Origin: Deinococcus seoulensis
GTDB lineage: Bacteria > Deinococcota > Deinococci > Deinococcales > Deinococcaceae
Length of the DNA: 64,000 nucleotides
Direction of reading: 5' to 3'
NCBI RefSeq assembly: GCF_014648115.1
Contig: NZ_BMQM01000020.1
Span: forward strand, 17,848 to 81,847
Shown in pieces: positions 30,423 through 38,177 of the stretch. Made by a program: the position numbers and the translations under genes. The notes beneath the pieces were generated by a model. The model worked only from the letters and a program-made list of their open reading frames with translations. It ran no database searches and was not told the DNA's origin. How positions within the stretch are numbered: the first letter of the stretch is position 1; every line of letters begins with the position of its first letter.

Positions 30423-31769
30423 TCAGTCGGCGGCGACGGGTGAGCCGATCATCTGATCGACCAGGGCGAGGGCTTCCTCGTAGGCGGCGAGGCCCTCGTC
30501 GAGTTCCTCGCGGGTGACGACGAGGGGCGGGCAGACCCACAGGAAGTTGAAGCGGCTGTACGCGTACACGTGTTTGCTTTTCAGGTGCGCGGCGAGGCGG
30601 CCCATCTCGGGCGAGGTGCCGTTGAACGGGGCCAGCGGCTCCTTGGTGGCCTTGTCCCGCACGAGTTCCAAGACGCTGAACAGGCCCTTGTAGCGCACGT
30701 CGCCCACGCAGGCGTACTTCGCCTTCATGCCTTCCAGGCGCTGGCCGAGGTACTCGCCGAGTTCACGGGTGTGCTCGAAGAGGCCCTCGTCCTCATAGAC
30801 CTTCAGGTTGGCGACGGCGGCGGCCAGCGAGACGGGGTGGCCGCTGTACGTCAGGCCGCCCGCCAGGAAGTGCGTCTCGAAGTACTCGGCAATGGCGTCG
30901 CTGACGACCACCGCGCCCAGCGGCATGTACCCGCTGGTCAGGCCCTTGGCGCAGGTGACGATGTCGGGCTTGATGCCGTAGTGCTGCGTGGCGAGCCACG
31001 TGCCGGTGCGGCCGAAGCCGCTCATGACCTCGTCGTCGATCAGGAGGATGCCGTACTTGTCACACAGGGCGCGCAGTTTGGGGTAGTAGTCGTCGGGCGG
31101 GACGAGCAGGCCGTTGCTGCCCGTGATGCCCTCGACCATGATCGCGGCGATGGTGTGCGGCCCTTCCATCTGGATGATCTCCTCGATGTGGCTCACGCAC
31201 TCGCGCCCGCAACTGTCCGGCGTCTTCCCGAACGGGCAGCGGTAACAGTACGGGTCGAAGGCCCGCACGATGCCGGGCACGCCGGGCTCGACCGGCCAGC
31301 GCCGGGGGTCGCCGCTGGCGGTCATGCTGCCCATCGTCGCCCCGTGGTAGCTGCGGTAGCGGGTGATGATCTTGTCCCGGCCGGTGTACAGGCGGGCGAT
31401 CTTCATGGCGTTCTCGTTCGCCTCGCTGCCGCCCAGCGTGAAGAAGCTCTTGCCCAGGCCCGTCACCTCGCGCAGTTTCTGCCCCAGCTGCGCGCGGACG
31501 TCCGTGGCGAAGCTCGGCCCGGCGAAGCACATGGTGTCCACCTGCGCCTTGATGGCGTCCAGCACCGCCGGGTGCTGATGCCCGACGTTGATGTTGATGA
31601 GCTGACTGGAAAAGTCCAGCCACGCGTTCCCGTCCCCGTCATAGAAGTGGCTGCCCTTCCCGCCGGTCATGTGGATGGGGTTCGTCTGGGTCTGCACGCT
31701 CCACGAGAACAGGGTGTGATCGCGGTTCGCCTGGATGATGTCGTGCGTGTCGGGATGCGGGTCGGGCAT
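30423..31769 (-). CDS. Class III aminotransferase, probably beta-alanine aminotransferase
   Basis: The 448-residue PLP enzyme carries HMTGGKGSHFYDGDGNAWLDF, FFTLGGSEANENAMKIAR, YRSYHGATMGSMTASGDPRRW, LIDDEVMSGFGRTGTW and the PLP lysine in TCAKGLTSGYMPLGAV. This is the omega-amino acid aminotransferase subgroup. A Cys-rich insert (YCYRCPFGKTPDSCGREC) is present between residues 180 and 200. The likely reaction is beta-alanine (or 3-aminoisobutyrate) plus an oxo acid to the semialdehyde used by the next enzyme. The ATG at 31769 has GGAGG 8 nt upstream; a TTG at 31784 was rejected. The gap to the dehydrogenase is 39 bp. Confidence 0.88.
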   Translation of the reverse strand: MPDPHPDTHDIIQANRDHTLFSWSVQTQTNPIHMTGGKGSHFYDGDGNAWLDFSSQLININVGHQHPAVLDAIKAQVDTMCFAGPSFATDVRAQLGQKLREVTGLGKSFFTLGGSEANENAMKIARLYTGRDKIITRYRSYHGATMGSMTASGDPRRWPVEPGVPGIVRAFDPYCYRCPFGKTPDSCGRECVSHIEEIIQMEGPHTIAAIMVEGITGSNGLLVPPDDYYPKLRALCDKYGILLIDDEVMSGFGRTGTWLATQHYGIKPDIVTCAKGLTSGYMPLGAVVVSDAIAEYFETHFLAGGLTYSGHPVSLAAAVANLKVYEDEGLFEHTRELGEYLGQRLEGMKAKYACVGDVRYKGLFSVLELVRDKATKEPLAPFNGTSPEMGRLAAHLKSKHVYAYSRFNFLWVCPPLVVTREELDEGLAAYEEALALVDQMIGSPVAAD

Positions 31770-31913
31770 GGGCGGAACCTCCAAAAATGACAGGGTGAAC
31801 CCGGCAGTGTGCAGGGCGCAGACTTCAGAAAGAAAAGCGGAAACCGAATGTTACCCGAAGTGTAGTTTTTTGCGTGCTGGAGCGGCAAGAGACAGTCTGT
31901 CCAGTCGCACGGC

Positions 31914-32654
31914 CTACGTCCGTTCGGCGGCGCTGAGGGCCTCGCCCGCCTCGCTGCGCGTCAGCTCCAGCGCCAGATGCAGGCCCAGCTGCCGCCGGGG
32001 TTCGTCCAGGTCGGGCAGCATGGCGCGCAGCTGCTCCAGGCGGTAGTACACCGTCTGGCGGCGCACACCGAGGCGCCGGGCCGTCTCGGCCATGTTGAAG
32101 TTCGTGGTCAGCAGCGCGTCCAGCGTGCCCAGCAGCGTCGAGCGGGGCCGGGCAGGCAGGTTCAGCAGCGGCCCCAGCTGCGCGCGCAGGAACGCCACGC
32201 TGCGGCCCGTCTCGGCCAGCGCGTCGAGCAGCGGCGCGAGGCTCGGGTCCAGCGCCGGGCCGCCGTGGTTCAGGATGCGGGCGTGCGCCGCGCGGGTCAG
32301 CGCCGCGAAACTCACCTCGGAACGGAACACGATGAGCGGCAGCCCGTGCAGGCGCGACGCGCCCAGCAGCGCGGGCGGCACGTCGCGGAACACCTGCACG
32401 AGTTCCAGCGCCAGCCCGTGCGCGCCCCGCTGCGCCAGCGACGCCACGAAGCCCTCCAGCTCGCCGTCGTTCATCCGGGCCAGCAGTGACCCGGTCGAGA
32501 GGAGCAGCTCCCCGCCCGTCAGGAAGCGCGCGGCGTCCGCGACCTCCGACACGTGCACCCACGTGACGGGCTGCGTCAGGTGCGCGTGCCCGCTCACGAC
32601 CTCCGCGCCCGCGAACGCCGGAAGCGTCAACAGTTCCGCCAGCGTCGGCAACAT
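31914..32654 (-). CDS. PucR-family transcriptional regulator
   Basis: The 246-residue protein starts MLPTLAELLTLPAFAGAEVVSG, the typical PucR N-terminal purine-catabolism domain. That domain includes VTWVHVSEVADAARFLTGGELLLSTG. It ends with the PucR C-terminal HTH: TNFNMAETARRLGVRRQTVYYRLEQLRAML. It is shorter than full PucR proteins (about 500) because the middle domain is reduced. Members often control purine, pyrimidine or amino-acid catabolism in response to intermediates. The ATG at 32654 has GGAGG 5 nt upstream; earlier in-frame starts (32681, 32702) lack one. Its place inside the pyrimidine locus makes it the obvious local regulator. Confidence 0.85.
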   Translation of the reverse strand: MLPTLAELLTLPAFAGAEVVSGHAHLTQPVTWVHVSEVADAARFLTGGELLLSTGSLLARMNDGELEGFVASLAQRGAHGLALELVQVFRDVPPALLGASRLHGLPLIVFRSEVSFAALTRAAHARILNHGGPALDPSLAPLLDALAETGRSVAFLRAQLGPLLNLPARPRSTLLGTLDALLTTNFNMAETARRLGVRRQTVYYRLEQLRAMLPDLDEPRRQLGLHLALELTRSEAGEALSAAERT

Positions 32655-32702
32655 CGGATCCTCCAGTCGAACAGGGGTCATGGTGACTTCAGTGTGCGCC
32701 AT

Positions 32703-32765
32703 CTTGCCCTCTCCCCTTGTGGGAGAGGGAGGGAGGCGCGGAGCGCCGGAAGGGTGAGGGGGCGA
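32703..32765. repeat. Palindromic REP-like intergenic repeat
   Basis: CCCTCTCCC (32707-32715) pairs with GGGAGAGGG (32721-32729), and GGCGC pairs with GCGCC (32735-32747). The sequence continues GGAAGGGTGAGGGG. This pattern is common in intergenic DNA of many GC-rich bacteria. It separates the regulator from the carbamoylase gene. Confidence 0.7.
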
Positions 32766-32806
32766 CCGCTCGGCTGTGTCTGATCTGGCCTCGCCCGAGT
32801 CTCACG

Positions 32807-34045
32807 TCAGATGCCTTTCGCAATCCAGTCCATGGTGCGGGTGGTGAGTTCATCCAGGGCCTGCACGCTCAGGGCGATGTGGCCTTCGCGGGTGTCCTCG
32901 ATCCTGTTGTGGCTGATGCCGCGCAGGGACTGCACGAACAGCATGACGGTGGGGACGCCCGCGCGGGCGACCTCGGCGGCGTCGTGGAGCGGCCCGCTGG
33001 GGAGGCGGTGCGCGGCAGGCGTGACGGTCAGGATGCTGGCCTCGGCGGCGTCGATGAGCATGGGGTGGAAGGGGATGGGTTCGATATTCCAGAGGGAGCC
33101 GAAGGTGACGGTGCAGCCGGCCTCCTGCGCGAACTGCGTGGCGGCGTCCTGCGCGTCCTGCCACATGGCGGCCAGCTTGTCCGCGTCGAGGTGACGCTGG
33201 TCGAGGGTGAGTTCGCAGGTTTCGACGACGCTGGTGACGATGCCCGGCAGGGTCTTCACGCTGCCGATGGTGCACACGCCTCCGTGCCGCGCGGCGATGT
33301 CGTAGATGGCCTGCCCGAAGCGTCCGGCGGCGAGGAAGGCGTCCTTGCGGACGTTCATGGGCGTGCTGCCGCTGTGCGCGGCCTGCCCGTGGAACGTGAT
33401 CGTGTGCCGTTCGACGCCGACCGTACCGAGGACCGCGCCGAGGGGCAGGTCCATTCCTTCGAGGACGGGACCCTGCTCGATGTGCAGTTCGAGGTACGCG
33501 GCGGCGCCTTGCAGTTCCGCGCGGGCGTCCGGGGCGTCCGCGAGGGTGATGCCGACGCGGCTCAGGGCGTCTTCGAGGCTCACGCCGTCGCGGTCTTTCA
33601 GTCGGCGCATCTCGGTCACGTCGAGCTGGCCCCCGGCGGCACTGGACCCGTACAGGCTGCGGCCGAAGCGGGCGCCTTCCTCGTCGGCCCAGTCCACGAG
33701 TTTCAGCGTGACGGGCGGCCGCCCGGCGTACTGTTCGTTCACGCGCCGCAGGACTTCCAGGCCCGCCAGGACGTTCAGGCACCCGTCCAGCCACCCGCCG
33801 TTCGGGACCGAGTCGAGGTGCCCGCCGATCAGCAGGGCGCGGTCGCTCTCGCCGGGCAGGGTCGCCCACCAGTTCCCGGCGGCGTCCATGTGCTGCGTGA
33901 CGGGCAGCGCGTCCAGCCTTTCTTTCAGGAACGCGCGGGCGGCGACCCAGGTGTCCGTGAACGCCACCCGCTGCGCCCCGTGCTCGTCGCCCGTCAATTC
34001 ACGCAGGGCCTTCAGTTCATCAATGGTTCGTTGTGGATCAAGCAT
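32807..34045 (-). CDS. hyuC: N-carbamoyl-beta-alanine amidohydrolase / hydantoinase-carbamoylase family
   Basis: The 412-residue M20-type dizinc hydrolase shows GGHLDSVPNGGWLDGCLNVLAG (first metal ligands), DWADEEGARFGRSL (bridging acid region), YLELHIEQGPVLE and GVERHTITFHGQAAHSGSTPM (lid/dimer domain). SGPLHDAAEVAR and GISHNRIEDTREGH supply the last metal-binding residues. Family members hydrolyse N-carbamoyl amino acids or allantoate. With dihydropyrimidinase and PreTA in the same locus, N-carbamoyl-beta-alanine is the expected substrate, yielding beta-alanine, CO2 and ammonia. AAGGAG precedes the ATG. Allantoate as substrate is the main alternative, but no other purine gene is present. 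Confidence 0.85.
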   Translation of the reverse strand: MLDPQRTIDELKALRELTGDEHGAQRVAFTDTWVAARAFLKERLDALPVTQHMDAAGNWWATLPGESDRALLIGGHLDSVPNGGWLDGCLNVLAGLEVLRRVNEQYAGRPPVTLKLVDWADEEGARFGRSLYGSSAAGGQLDVTEMRRLKDRDGVSLEDALSRVGITLADAPDARAELQGAAAYLELHIEQGPVLEGMDLPLGAVLGTVGVERHTITFHGQAAHSGSTPMNVRKDAFLAAGRFGQAIYDIAARHGGVCTIGSVKTLPGIVTSVVETCELTLDQRHLDADKLAAMWQDAQDAATQFAQEAGCTVTFGSLWNIEPIPFHPMLIDAAEASILTVTPAAHRLPSGPLHDAAEVARAGVPTVMLFVQSLRGISHNRIEDTREGHIALSVQALDELTTRTMDWIAKGI

Positions 34046-34060
34046 GAGTCTCCTTCGGAG

Positions 34061-34256
34061 ACGGTTGAGGGTTGAAAGTCGATGGTGAAAGGAAAACCAC
34101 CCTCTAGGAGCTCTGGGCTTCCGTTACACGTGTCCGGGAAAAGCGCCCGAACCCGCTCCACTTCTGCCCAGAGCTCCTCTTGCCTTCTCGCTCCGCTCGG
34201 GGTGATGATTGCATCATCACCCGGCAGTGACTTATCAACTTTCAACCATCAACCAT
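34061..34256. repeat. Nested inverted-repeat element filling an operon gap
   Basis: Outer arms are GGTTGAGGGTTGAAAGTCGAT (34063-34083) and its near-complement at 34234-34254. Middle arms AGGAGCTCTGGGC and GCCCAGAGCTCCT (34106-34118, 34166-34178) are perfect. An inner hairpin GGTGATGAT-TGC-ATCATCACC occupies 34201-34221. The element spans almost exactly from the carbamoylase start region to the stop codon of the binding-protein gene. Confidence 0.8.
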
Positions 34257-35318
34257 CTACTTCTTCCCGGTGGCTTTTTCCCAGACTTTGTACGTGACGG
34301 CGGCGGGGCTGGGGTCGGCTTTCAGGATGCCGAGGTTCTTGAGGAGCGTGACGTTGGCCTTGTACGTGGCGGGGTCGAGGTACCCGGCGCGGCCCTTCAG
34401 GGTGGGGCCGGCGTTGTACAGCTTGGCGACCTCGGTCATCTGCCAGGTCTGGTGGCTGGCGGCGCTGGAGCGGGTGCCGCTGCCCTTGCAGGTGTTCCCG
34501 CAGTTCACGAGGACGGTCTGCACGGCTTCCTTCTGGTTCTTCACGGCGTAGTTCCAGCCTTTCAGTGTGGCGCGCACGAGTTTCGCGGCGATGTCCTCGC
34601 CGCTCATGCCGCTGCCCTTGAAGTTTTTGTTCGCCAGGGTGCGTTCGGTGGTGAACATGAGGTCCTCGAGGAGGTTGATGCCGTAGTCGCTGGCGTTGAA
34701 AATCTGGAGTTTGTCGAGGGGGTAGCCCAGGCCGACGATCTGGTCGACCTCGTTGTAGGTCATGGCGGACACCAGGTCGACCTTGTCGGGGAAGACGATG
34801 CTGGGGTCGAAGGGATACGTGACGGCCTGCACGCTGGGATTGCTGACACTGCTGTCGAGGCTGGTCGTCAGGCCGTACTTCTTCAGGAGGGCCACGGCGG
34901 GGTACTCGTTGCCGCTGGGCCACACGCCCACGCGTTTACCCTTGAAGTCGGCGGGGGTCTTGATGCCGCTGCTTTTCAGGGCGACGAGGGTGTAGCCGCT
35001 CTTCTGGAACAGCTGCGCGATGTGCACGACCGGGATGCCCTGCTGCCGGGCGGTCAGGAGGTCGGTGATCCAGGTGGTGCCGAAGTCGGCGGTGCCGGTG
35101 GCGACGGTCTGGATGGGGCTCTGGTCGCCGGTGGGGAGGAACTGCACATCCAGCCCCTCGGCCTTGTAGTAGCCCTTGGCCTGCGCGACGAAGAAGCCCG
35201 CGAACTGCGCCTGCGGGAACCACTTGAGCTGCACCTTGACGGGCACGAGTTTCTGCGCGGAGGCGCTGGAGGCGGTGGTCAGGAGCAGGGCGGCCAGGAT
35301 CAGGGTGCTGCGTTTCAT
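34257..35318 (-). CDS. ABC transporter substrate-binding protein (NMT1/THI5 type)
   Basis: The 353-residue protein has a Sec signal peptide (MKRSTLILAALLLTTASSASA, cleavage near residue 21). The NMT1/THI5 fold signature VKVQLKWFPQAQFAGFFVAQAKGYY follows, then DFGTTWITDLL and AMTYNEVDQIVGLGY. Proteins of this type bind pyrimidines, such as thiamin precursors, or related rings. Inside a pyrimidine-breakdown operon a uracil/thymine or dihydropyrimidine ligand is inferred. CGGAGG lies 6 nt upstream of the ATG. No TPP riboswitch-like leader was seen, which argues against a thiamin role. Confidence 0.85.
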   Translation of the reverse strand: MKRSTLILAALLLTTASSASAQKLVPVKVQLKWFPQAQFAGFFVAQAKGYYKAEGLDVQFLPTGDQSPIQTVATGTADFGTTWITDLLTARQQGIPVVHIAQLFQKSGYTLVALKSSGIKTPADFKGKRVGVWPSGNEYPAVALLKKYGLTTSLDSSVSNPSVQAVTYPFDPSIVFPDKVDLVSAMTYNEVDQIVGLGYPLDKLQIFNASDYGINLLEDLMFTTERTLANKNFKGSGMSGEDIAAKLVRATLKGWNYAVKNQKEAVQTVLVNCGNTCKGSGTRSSAASHQTWQMTEVAKLYNAGPTLKGRAGYLDPATYKANVTLLKNLGILKADPSPAAVTYKVWEKATGKK

Positions 35319-35365
35319 GGGAACCTCCGGGGAGTGGGGAGCACGTTCGGGTGAAACGGGGGGGG

Positions 35366-36328
35366 TCAGGAGCGGCGGGGCAGCAGCCGCGTCTCGGCGG
35401 CGCTGACGAGCGCGAAGAAGGCGATTCCGGCAATGCTGGCGAGCACGATGGCGGCCCAGACGATGTCCAGCCCGAAGCGGCCCACCTCGATCTGGATGCG
35501 GAACCCCAGGCCGTGCCCGTTCGTGCCGAAGAACTCGGCGACGATGGCGGAGATCAGGGCCAGGGTGCTGGCGACTTTCAGGGCGCCGAACACGAACGGC
35601 AGCGCGCCGGGCACGCGGACGTCCCGGAAGGTCTGCGCGGGCGTGGCGGCGTAGGTGTGCATCAGGTCGAGGTGCAGCCGCGAGGCGCTCTGGAGGCCGC
35701 GCACGGCGCCCACCACGACGGGGAACAGGACGGTGACGGCCACGACGACCGTCTTGCTGGGCCAGTCCAGGCCGACGGCTTTCACGATGACCGGCGCGAG
35801 GGCCACGATGGGAATCGAGGAGAACAGCGCCGCGTACGGCAGCAGCCCGCGTTCCAGAAAGCGGAACCGCACGACCAGCAGCGCCAGAGCCAGCCCCAGG
35901 ACGGTGCCCGCCACGAAGCCCAGCAGCGCCTCCAGCACGAAGGTGGTGTACGTGTCCTGCAGCAGGACGGTGCGGGCGGTCCACAGGGCACTCAGGACGC
36001 GGCCCGGCGTGGGGATCAGTCCGGCGGGGACGGCGTAGGCGCGCAGCAGCGCCTCGGTGCCCAGCACGGCCAGCATGAGCGTGAACGCGGCGGGCAGCGT
36101 GCGGGCGGCGCGGGACTCGCCCTGCGCCACGCCGCGCACGCCCACGGCCCCCACGGCCAGCAGGACGAGGATGCCCGCCAGCCACGCCCGCGCGTTCGGG
36201 GGCGTGCCCTCGCCGGGGGCGGGCAGGGTCAGCGCAACGAGCAGCAGGCCTCCCACGCCGATCAGCAGCGCGGCGGCGGTGAGCAGCGTTCCGCCGGGCC
36301 GGGCGGCGAGGGTACGCGCGGGGGTCAT
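35366..36328 (-). CDS. ABC transporter permease 2
   Basis: The 320-residue protein has several hydrophobic segments and a C-terminal BPD-type permease domain. The EAA-like loop reads GLQSASRLHLDLMHTYAATPAQTFRDVRVPGALPFVFGALK. The ATG at 36328 overlaps the TGA of the upstream permease as ATGA and has GGAG 5 nt before it; an ATG at 36340 is the alternative. It presumably forms a heterodimeric channel with permease 1. Its N-terminus has three extra membrane segments absent from permease 1. Confidence 0.85.
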   Translation of the reverse strand: MTPARTLAARPGGTLLTAAALLIGVGGLLLVALTLPAPGEGTPPNARAWLAGILVLLAVGAVGVRGVAQGESRAARTLPAAFTLMLAVLGTEALLRAYAVPAGLIPTPGRVLSALWTARTVLLQDTYTTFVLEALLGFVAGTVLGLALALLVVRFRFLERGLLPYAALFSSIPIVALAPVIVKAVGLDWPSKTVVVAVTVLFPVVVGAVRGLQSASRLHLDLMHTYAATPAQTFRDVRVPGALPFVFGALKVASTLALISAIVAEFFGTNGHGLGFRIQIEVGRFGLDIVWAAIVLASIAGIAFFALVSAAETRLLPRRS

Positions 36329-37197
36329 CGTCTGCTCCATGGCGTCACCCACCTCTCCAGCGCGTTCACCAGGGCGACCAGCGTCACGCCCAGCACCGCG
36401 CCGTACCCCATGATCACCCACAGGGCGACCGTGTCACTGGCGCGTGAGTTCTCGGCGAGCATCTTGCCCAGCCCGGAGAACGAGATGGTGCTGATCTCCG
36501 CGACGATACTGCCCACCAGCGCGGACGTGACCGCCACCTTCAGCGCTGTGAACAGGTGCGGGAGGCTGGCCGGGAAGCGCAGCAACCGGTACGTCTGCGC
36601 GGAAGAAGCGTGGTACGTGCGCATCAGGTCCAGGTGCAACGGATCGGCGCTGCGCAGCCCGCGGCTCATGCCGACCGCGACCGGGAAGAACGCGATGTAC
36701 GCCGCGATGATCGCCTTGGGCAGGAAGCCCTGCACGCCGTACTGACCGAGCAGCACCGCCAGCATCGGCGCGATCGCCACGACCGGCACGGTCTGCGACG
36801 CGACCAGCCACGGCAGGGTGGCCCGCTCGAACGCGCGACTGGCGACGAGCAGCAGCGCCAGCCCGATCCCGGTCACGGTGGCGAGCAGCAGGCCCAGCAG
36901 CGTCTCCCCGGCGGTGACGCCCACGTTGTACGGCAGCGCCAGCGGCGACGTGACCGGCGTACTCAGGCGCACGAAGCCCTGCGCGAGCTGCGCCGGGGCG
37001 GGCACCACCGGGTTGCGCAACTGAGAGGCGCAGGCCAGCGCGGTCGTGCAGTCCAGTTCCGCGCCGCTCGCCAGCGTCCGCCCGGCCGGGCCGACGTTCG
37101 CGGCAAGCATCAACGGCCAGTACAGCGCCGCCGCGATCAGCGCGACGATCAGCATCGGGCCAATTCCCGCCATGCGGGAGGGCCGGGCGACCGTCAC
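36325..37197 (-). CDS. ABC transporter permease 1
   Basis: The 290-residue protein is a SsuC/TauC-type permease with a single N-terminal helix, a presumably periplasmic loop of about 50 residues, and five more helices. The EAA loop reads GLRSADPLHLDLMRTYHASSAQTYRLLRFPASLPHLFTALK and should contact the ATPase. The start is GTG with AGAGG upstream. It overlaps permease 2 by 4 nt. Confidence 0.87.
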   Translation of the reverse strand: MTVARPSRMAGIGPMLIVALIAAALYWPLMLAANVGPAGRTLASGAELDCTTALACASQLRNPVVPAPAQLAQGFVRLSTPVTSPLALPYNVGVTAGETLLGLLLATVTGIGLALLLVASRAFERATLPWLVASQTVPVVAIAPMLAVLLGQYGVQGFLPKAIIAAYIAFFPVAVGMSRGLRSADPLHLDLMRTYHASSAQTYRLLRFPASLPHLFTALKVAVTSALVGSIVAEISTISFSGLGKMLAENSRASDTVALWVIMGYGAVLGVTLVALVNALERWVTPWSRR

Positions 37198-37204
37198 AAC
37201 CTCT

Positions 37205-37285
37205 CCCAGTCAGTGGTCAGTGGTGAGTGGTGAGTGGAAACAAGCCCCGACCCACTCCCCACTGCCCACTCCCCACTCCCCCCGT
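37205..37285. repeat. Simple inverted repeat in the operon gap
   Basis: Repeated GTGGTCAGTGG/GTGGTGAGTGG units on the left pair with ACTCCCCACTGCCCACTCC units on the right, around a short middle. The repeat fills the gap between permease 1 and the ATPase gene. A one-sided relative (CACTCACCACTTCCGACTTC) lies at about 38155-38175, before the dihydropyrimidinase stop. Confidence 0.6.
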
Positions 37286-38113
37286 TCACGCGTGCCCCTT
37301 CTTCAGCAGTTCACGGATCTCGGTGGCGAGCGTGAAGAAGCGGGGGTCCTCGCGGGTGTCGTCGCTGCGCGGGTGCGGCAGGTCAATGTCCACGATGCCC
37401 TCGATGCGGCCCGGGCGGGCGGTCATGACGACCACGCGCGTACTCAGGAACACCGCTTCCGGAATGGAGTGCGTCACGAAGATGACGGTCTTGCCGGTCT
37501 CGCGCCACAGCCGCAGCAGTTCGAGGTTCAGGTGCTCGCGGGTGATCTCGTCCAGCGCGCCGAAGGGCTCGTCCATGAACAGCAGCGGCGGGTCGAACGC
37601 CAGCGCGCGGGCGATGCTCACGCGCTGCTGCATCCCGCCGGACAGCTGCCAGGGGTAGTTCCGCTCGAACTTCTCCAGGCCGACCAGCTTCAGCATCTCG
37701 CGCGCACGTGCGACCCGGTCGCCGGGCACGTTCATGACCTCCAGTGGCAGCAACACGTTCTTCAGCACCGTGCGCCATTCCATCAGGGCAGGCGCCTGGA
37801 ACACGTACCCGTACTGCCGCTCCCGGCGGGCCTCGTCGGCGGGGCGGCCCGCGATGAGCAGCTCCCCGCCGGTCGGTTGTTCCAGGTCGGCCATCAGGCG
37901 CAGCAGGGTGGTCTTCCCGCAGCCGCTCGGGCCGATCAGGCTGATGAACTCCCCTTTCTGGATGCTGAGGTTGGCGTCCTTCAGCGCGACCGTCTCCCCG
38001 CCGGGCACCGGGAAGACCTTCTGCAGGTCGCGGATGGACACGATGGGCGGCTCGTTCGGGGGCGGACTGGTCTGTGCCGGGCTGGCCTGCGGGCTGGGGC
38101 TGGTGTACGTCAC
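37286..38113 (-). CDS. ABC transporter ATP-binding protein
   Basis: The 275-residue ATPase has Walker A GPSGCGKTTLLRLMADL, the Q-loop near YVFQAPALMEWRTV, the signature LSGGMQQRVSIARAL, Walker B LLFMDEPFGALDE and the H-loop VTHSIPEAVFL. It is the SsuB/TauB/ThiZ group that pairs with NMT1-type binding proteins. The GTG start is preceded by AGGAGGAG. It energises the two permeases that follow. Confidence 0.93.
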   Translation of the reverse strand: MTYTSPSPQASPAQTSPPPNEPPIVSIRDLQKVFPVPGGETVALKDANLSIQKGEFISLIGPSGCGKTTLLRLMADLEQPTGGELLIAGRPADEARRERQYGYVFQAPALMEWRTVLKNVLLPLEVMNVPGDRVARAREMLKLVGLEKFERNYPWQLSGGMQQRVSIARALAFDPPLLFMDEPFGALDEITREHLNLELLRLWRETGKTVIFVTHSIPEAVFLSTRVVVMTARPGRIEGIVDIDLPHPRSDDTREDPRFFTLATEIRELLKKGHA

Positions 38114-38177
38114 GTCTCCTCCTTGAAACTCCGGGCAGGCACAGGCCTGAACCCACTCACCACTTCCGACTTCCCAC

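Noticed and set aside
32703..32765. Palindromic CCCTCTCCC...GGGAGAGGG sequence considered as a specific terminator or new element
   Set aside because: It matches a pattern common in intergenic DNA of many bacteria and has no T-run, so it is listed only as a generic repeat.
34257..36185. Long frame joining the binding-protein gene to upstream DNA
   Set aside because: The real start is the ATG at 35318 with a signal peptide and CGGAGG. The upstream part is antisense-like shadow of the permease gene.
34257..38113. Thiamin transporter with a TPP riboswitch
   Set aside because: No THI-box-like sequence precedes the operon or the binding-protein gene, and all flanking enzymes act on pyrimidine degradation.
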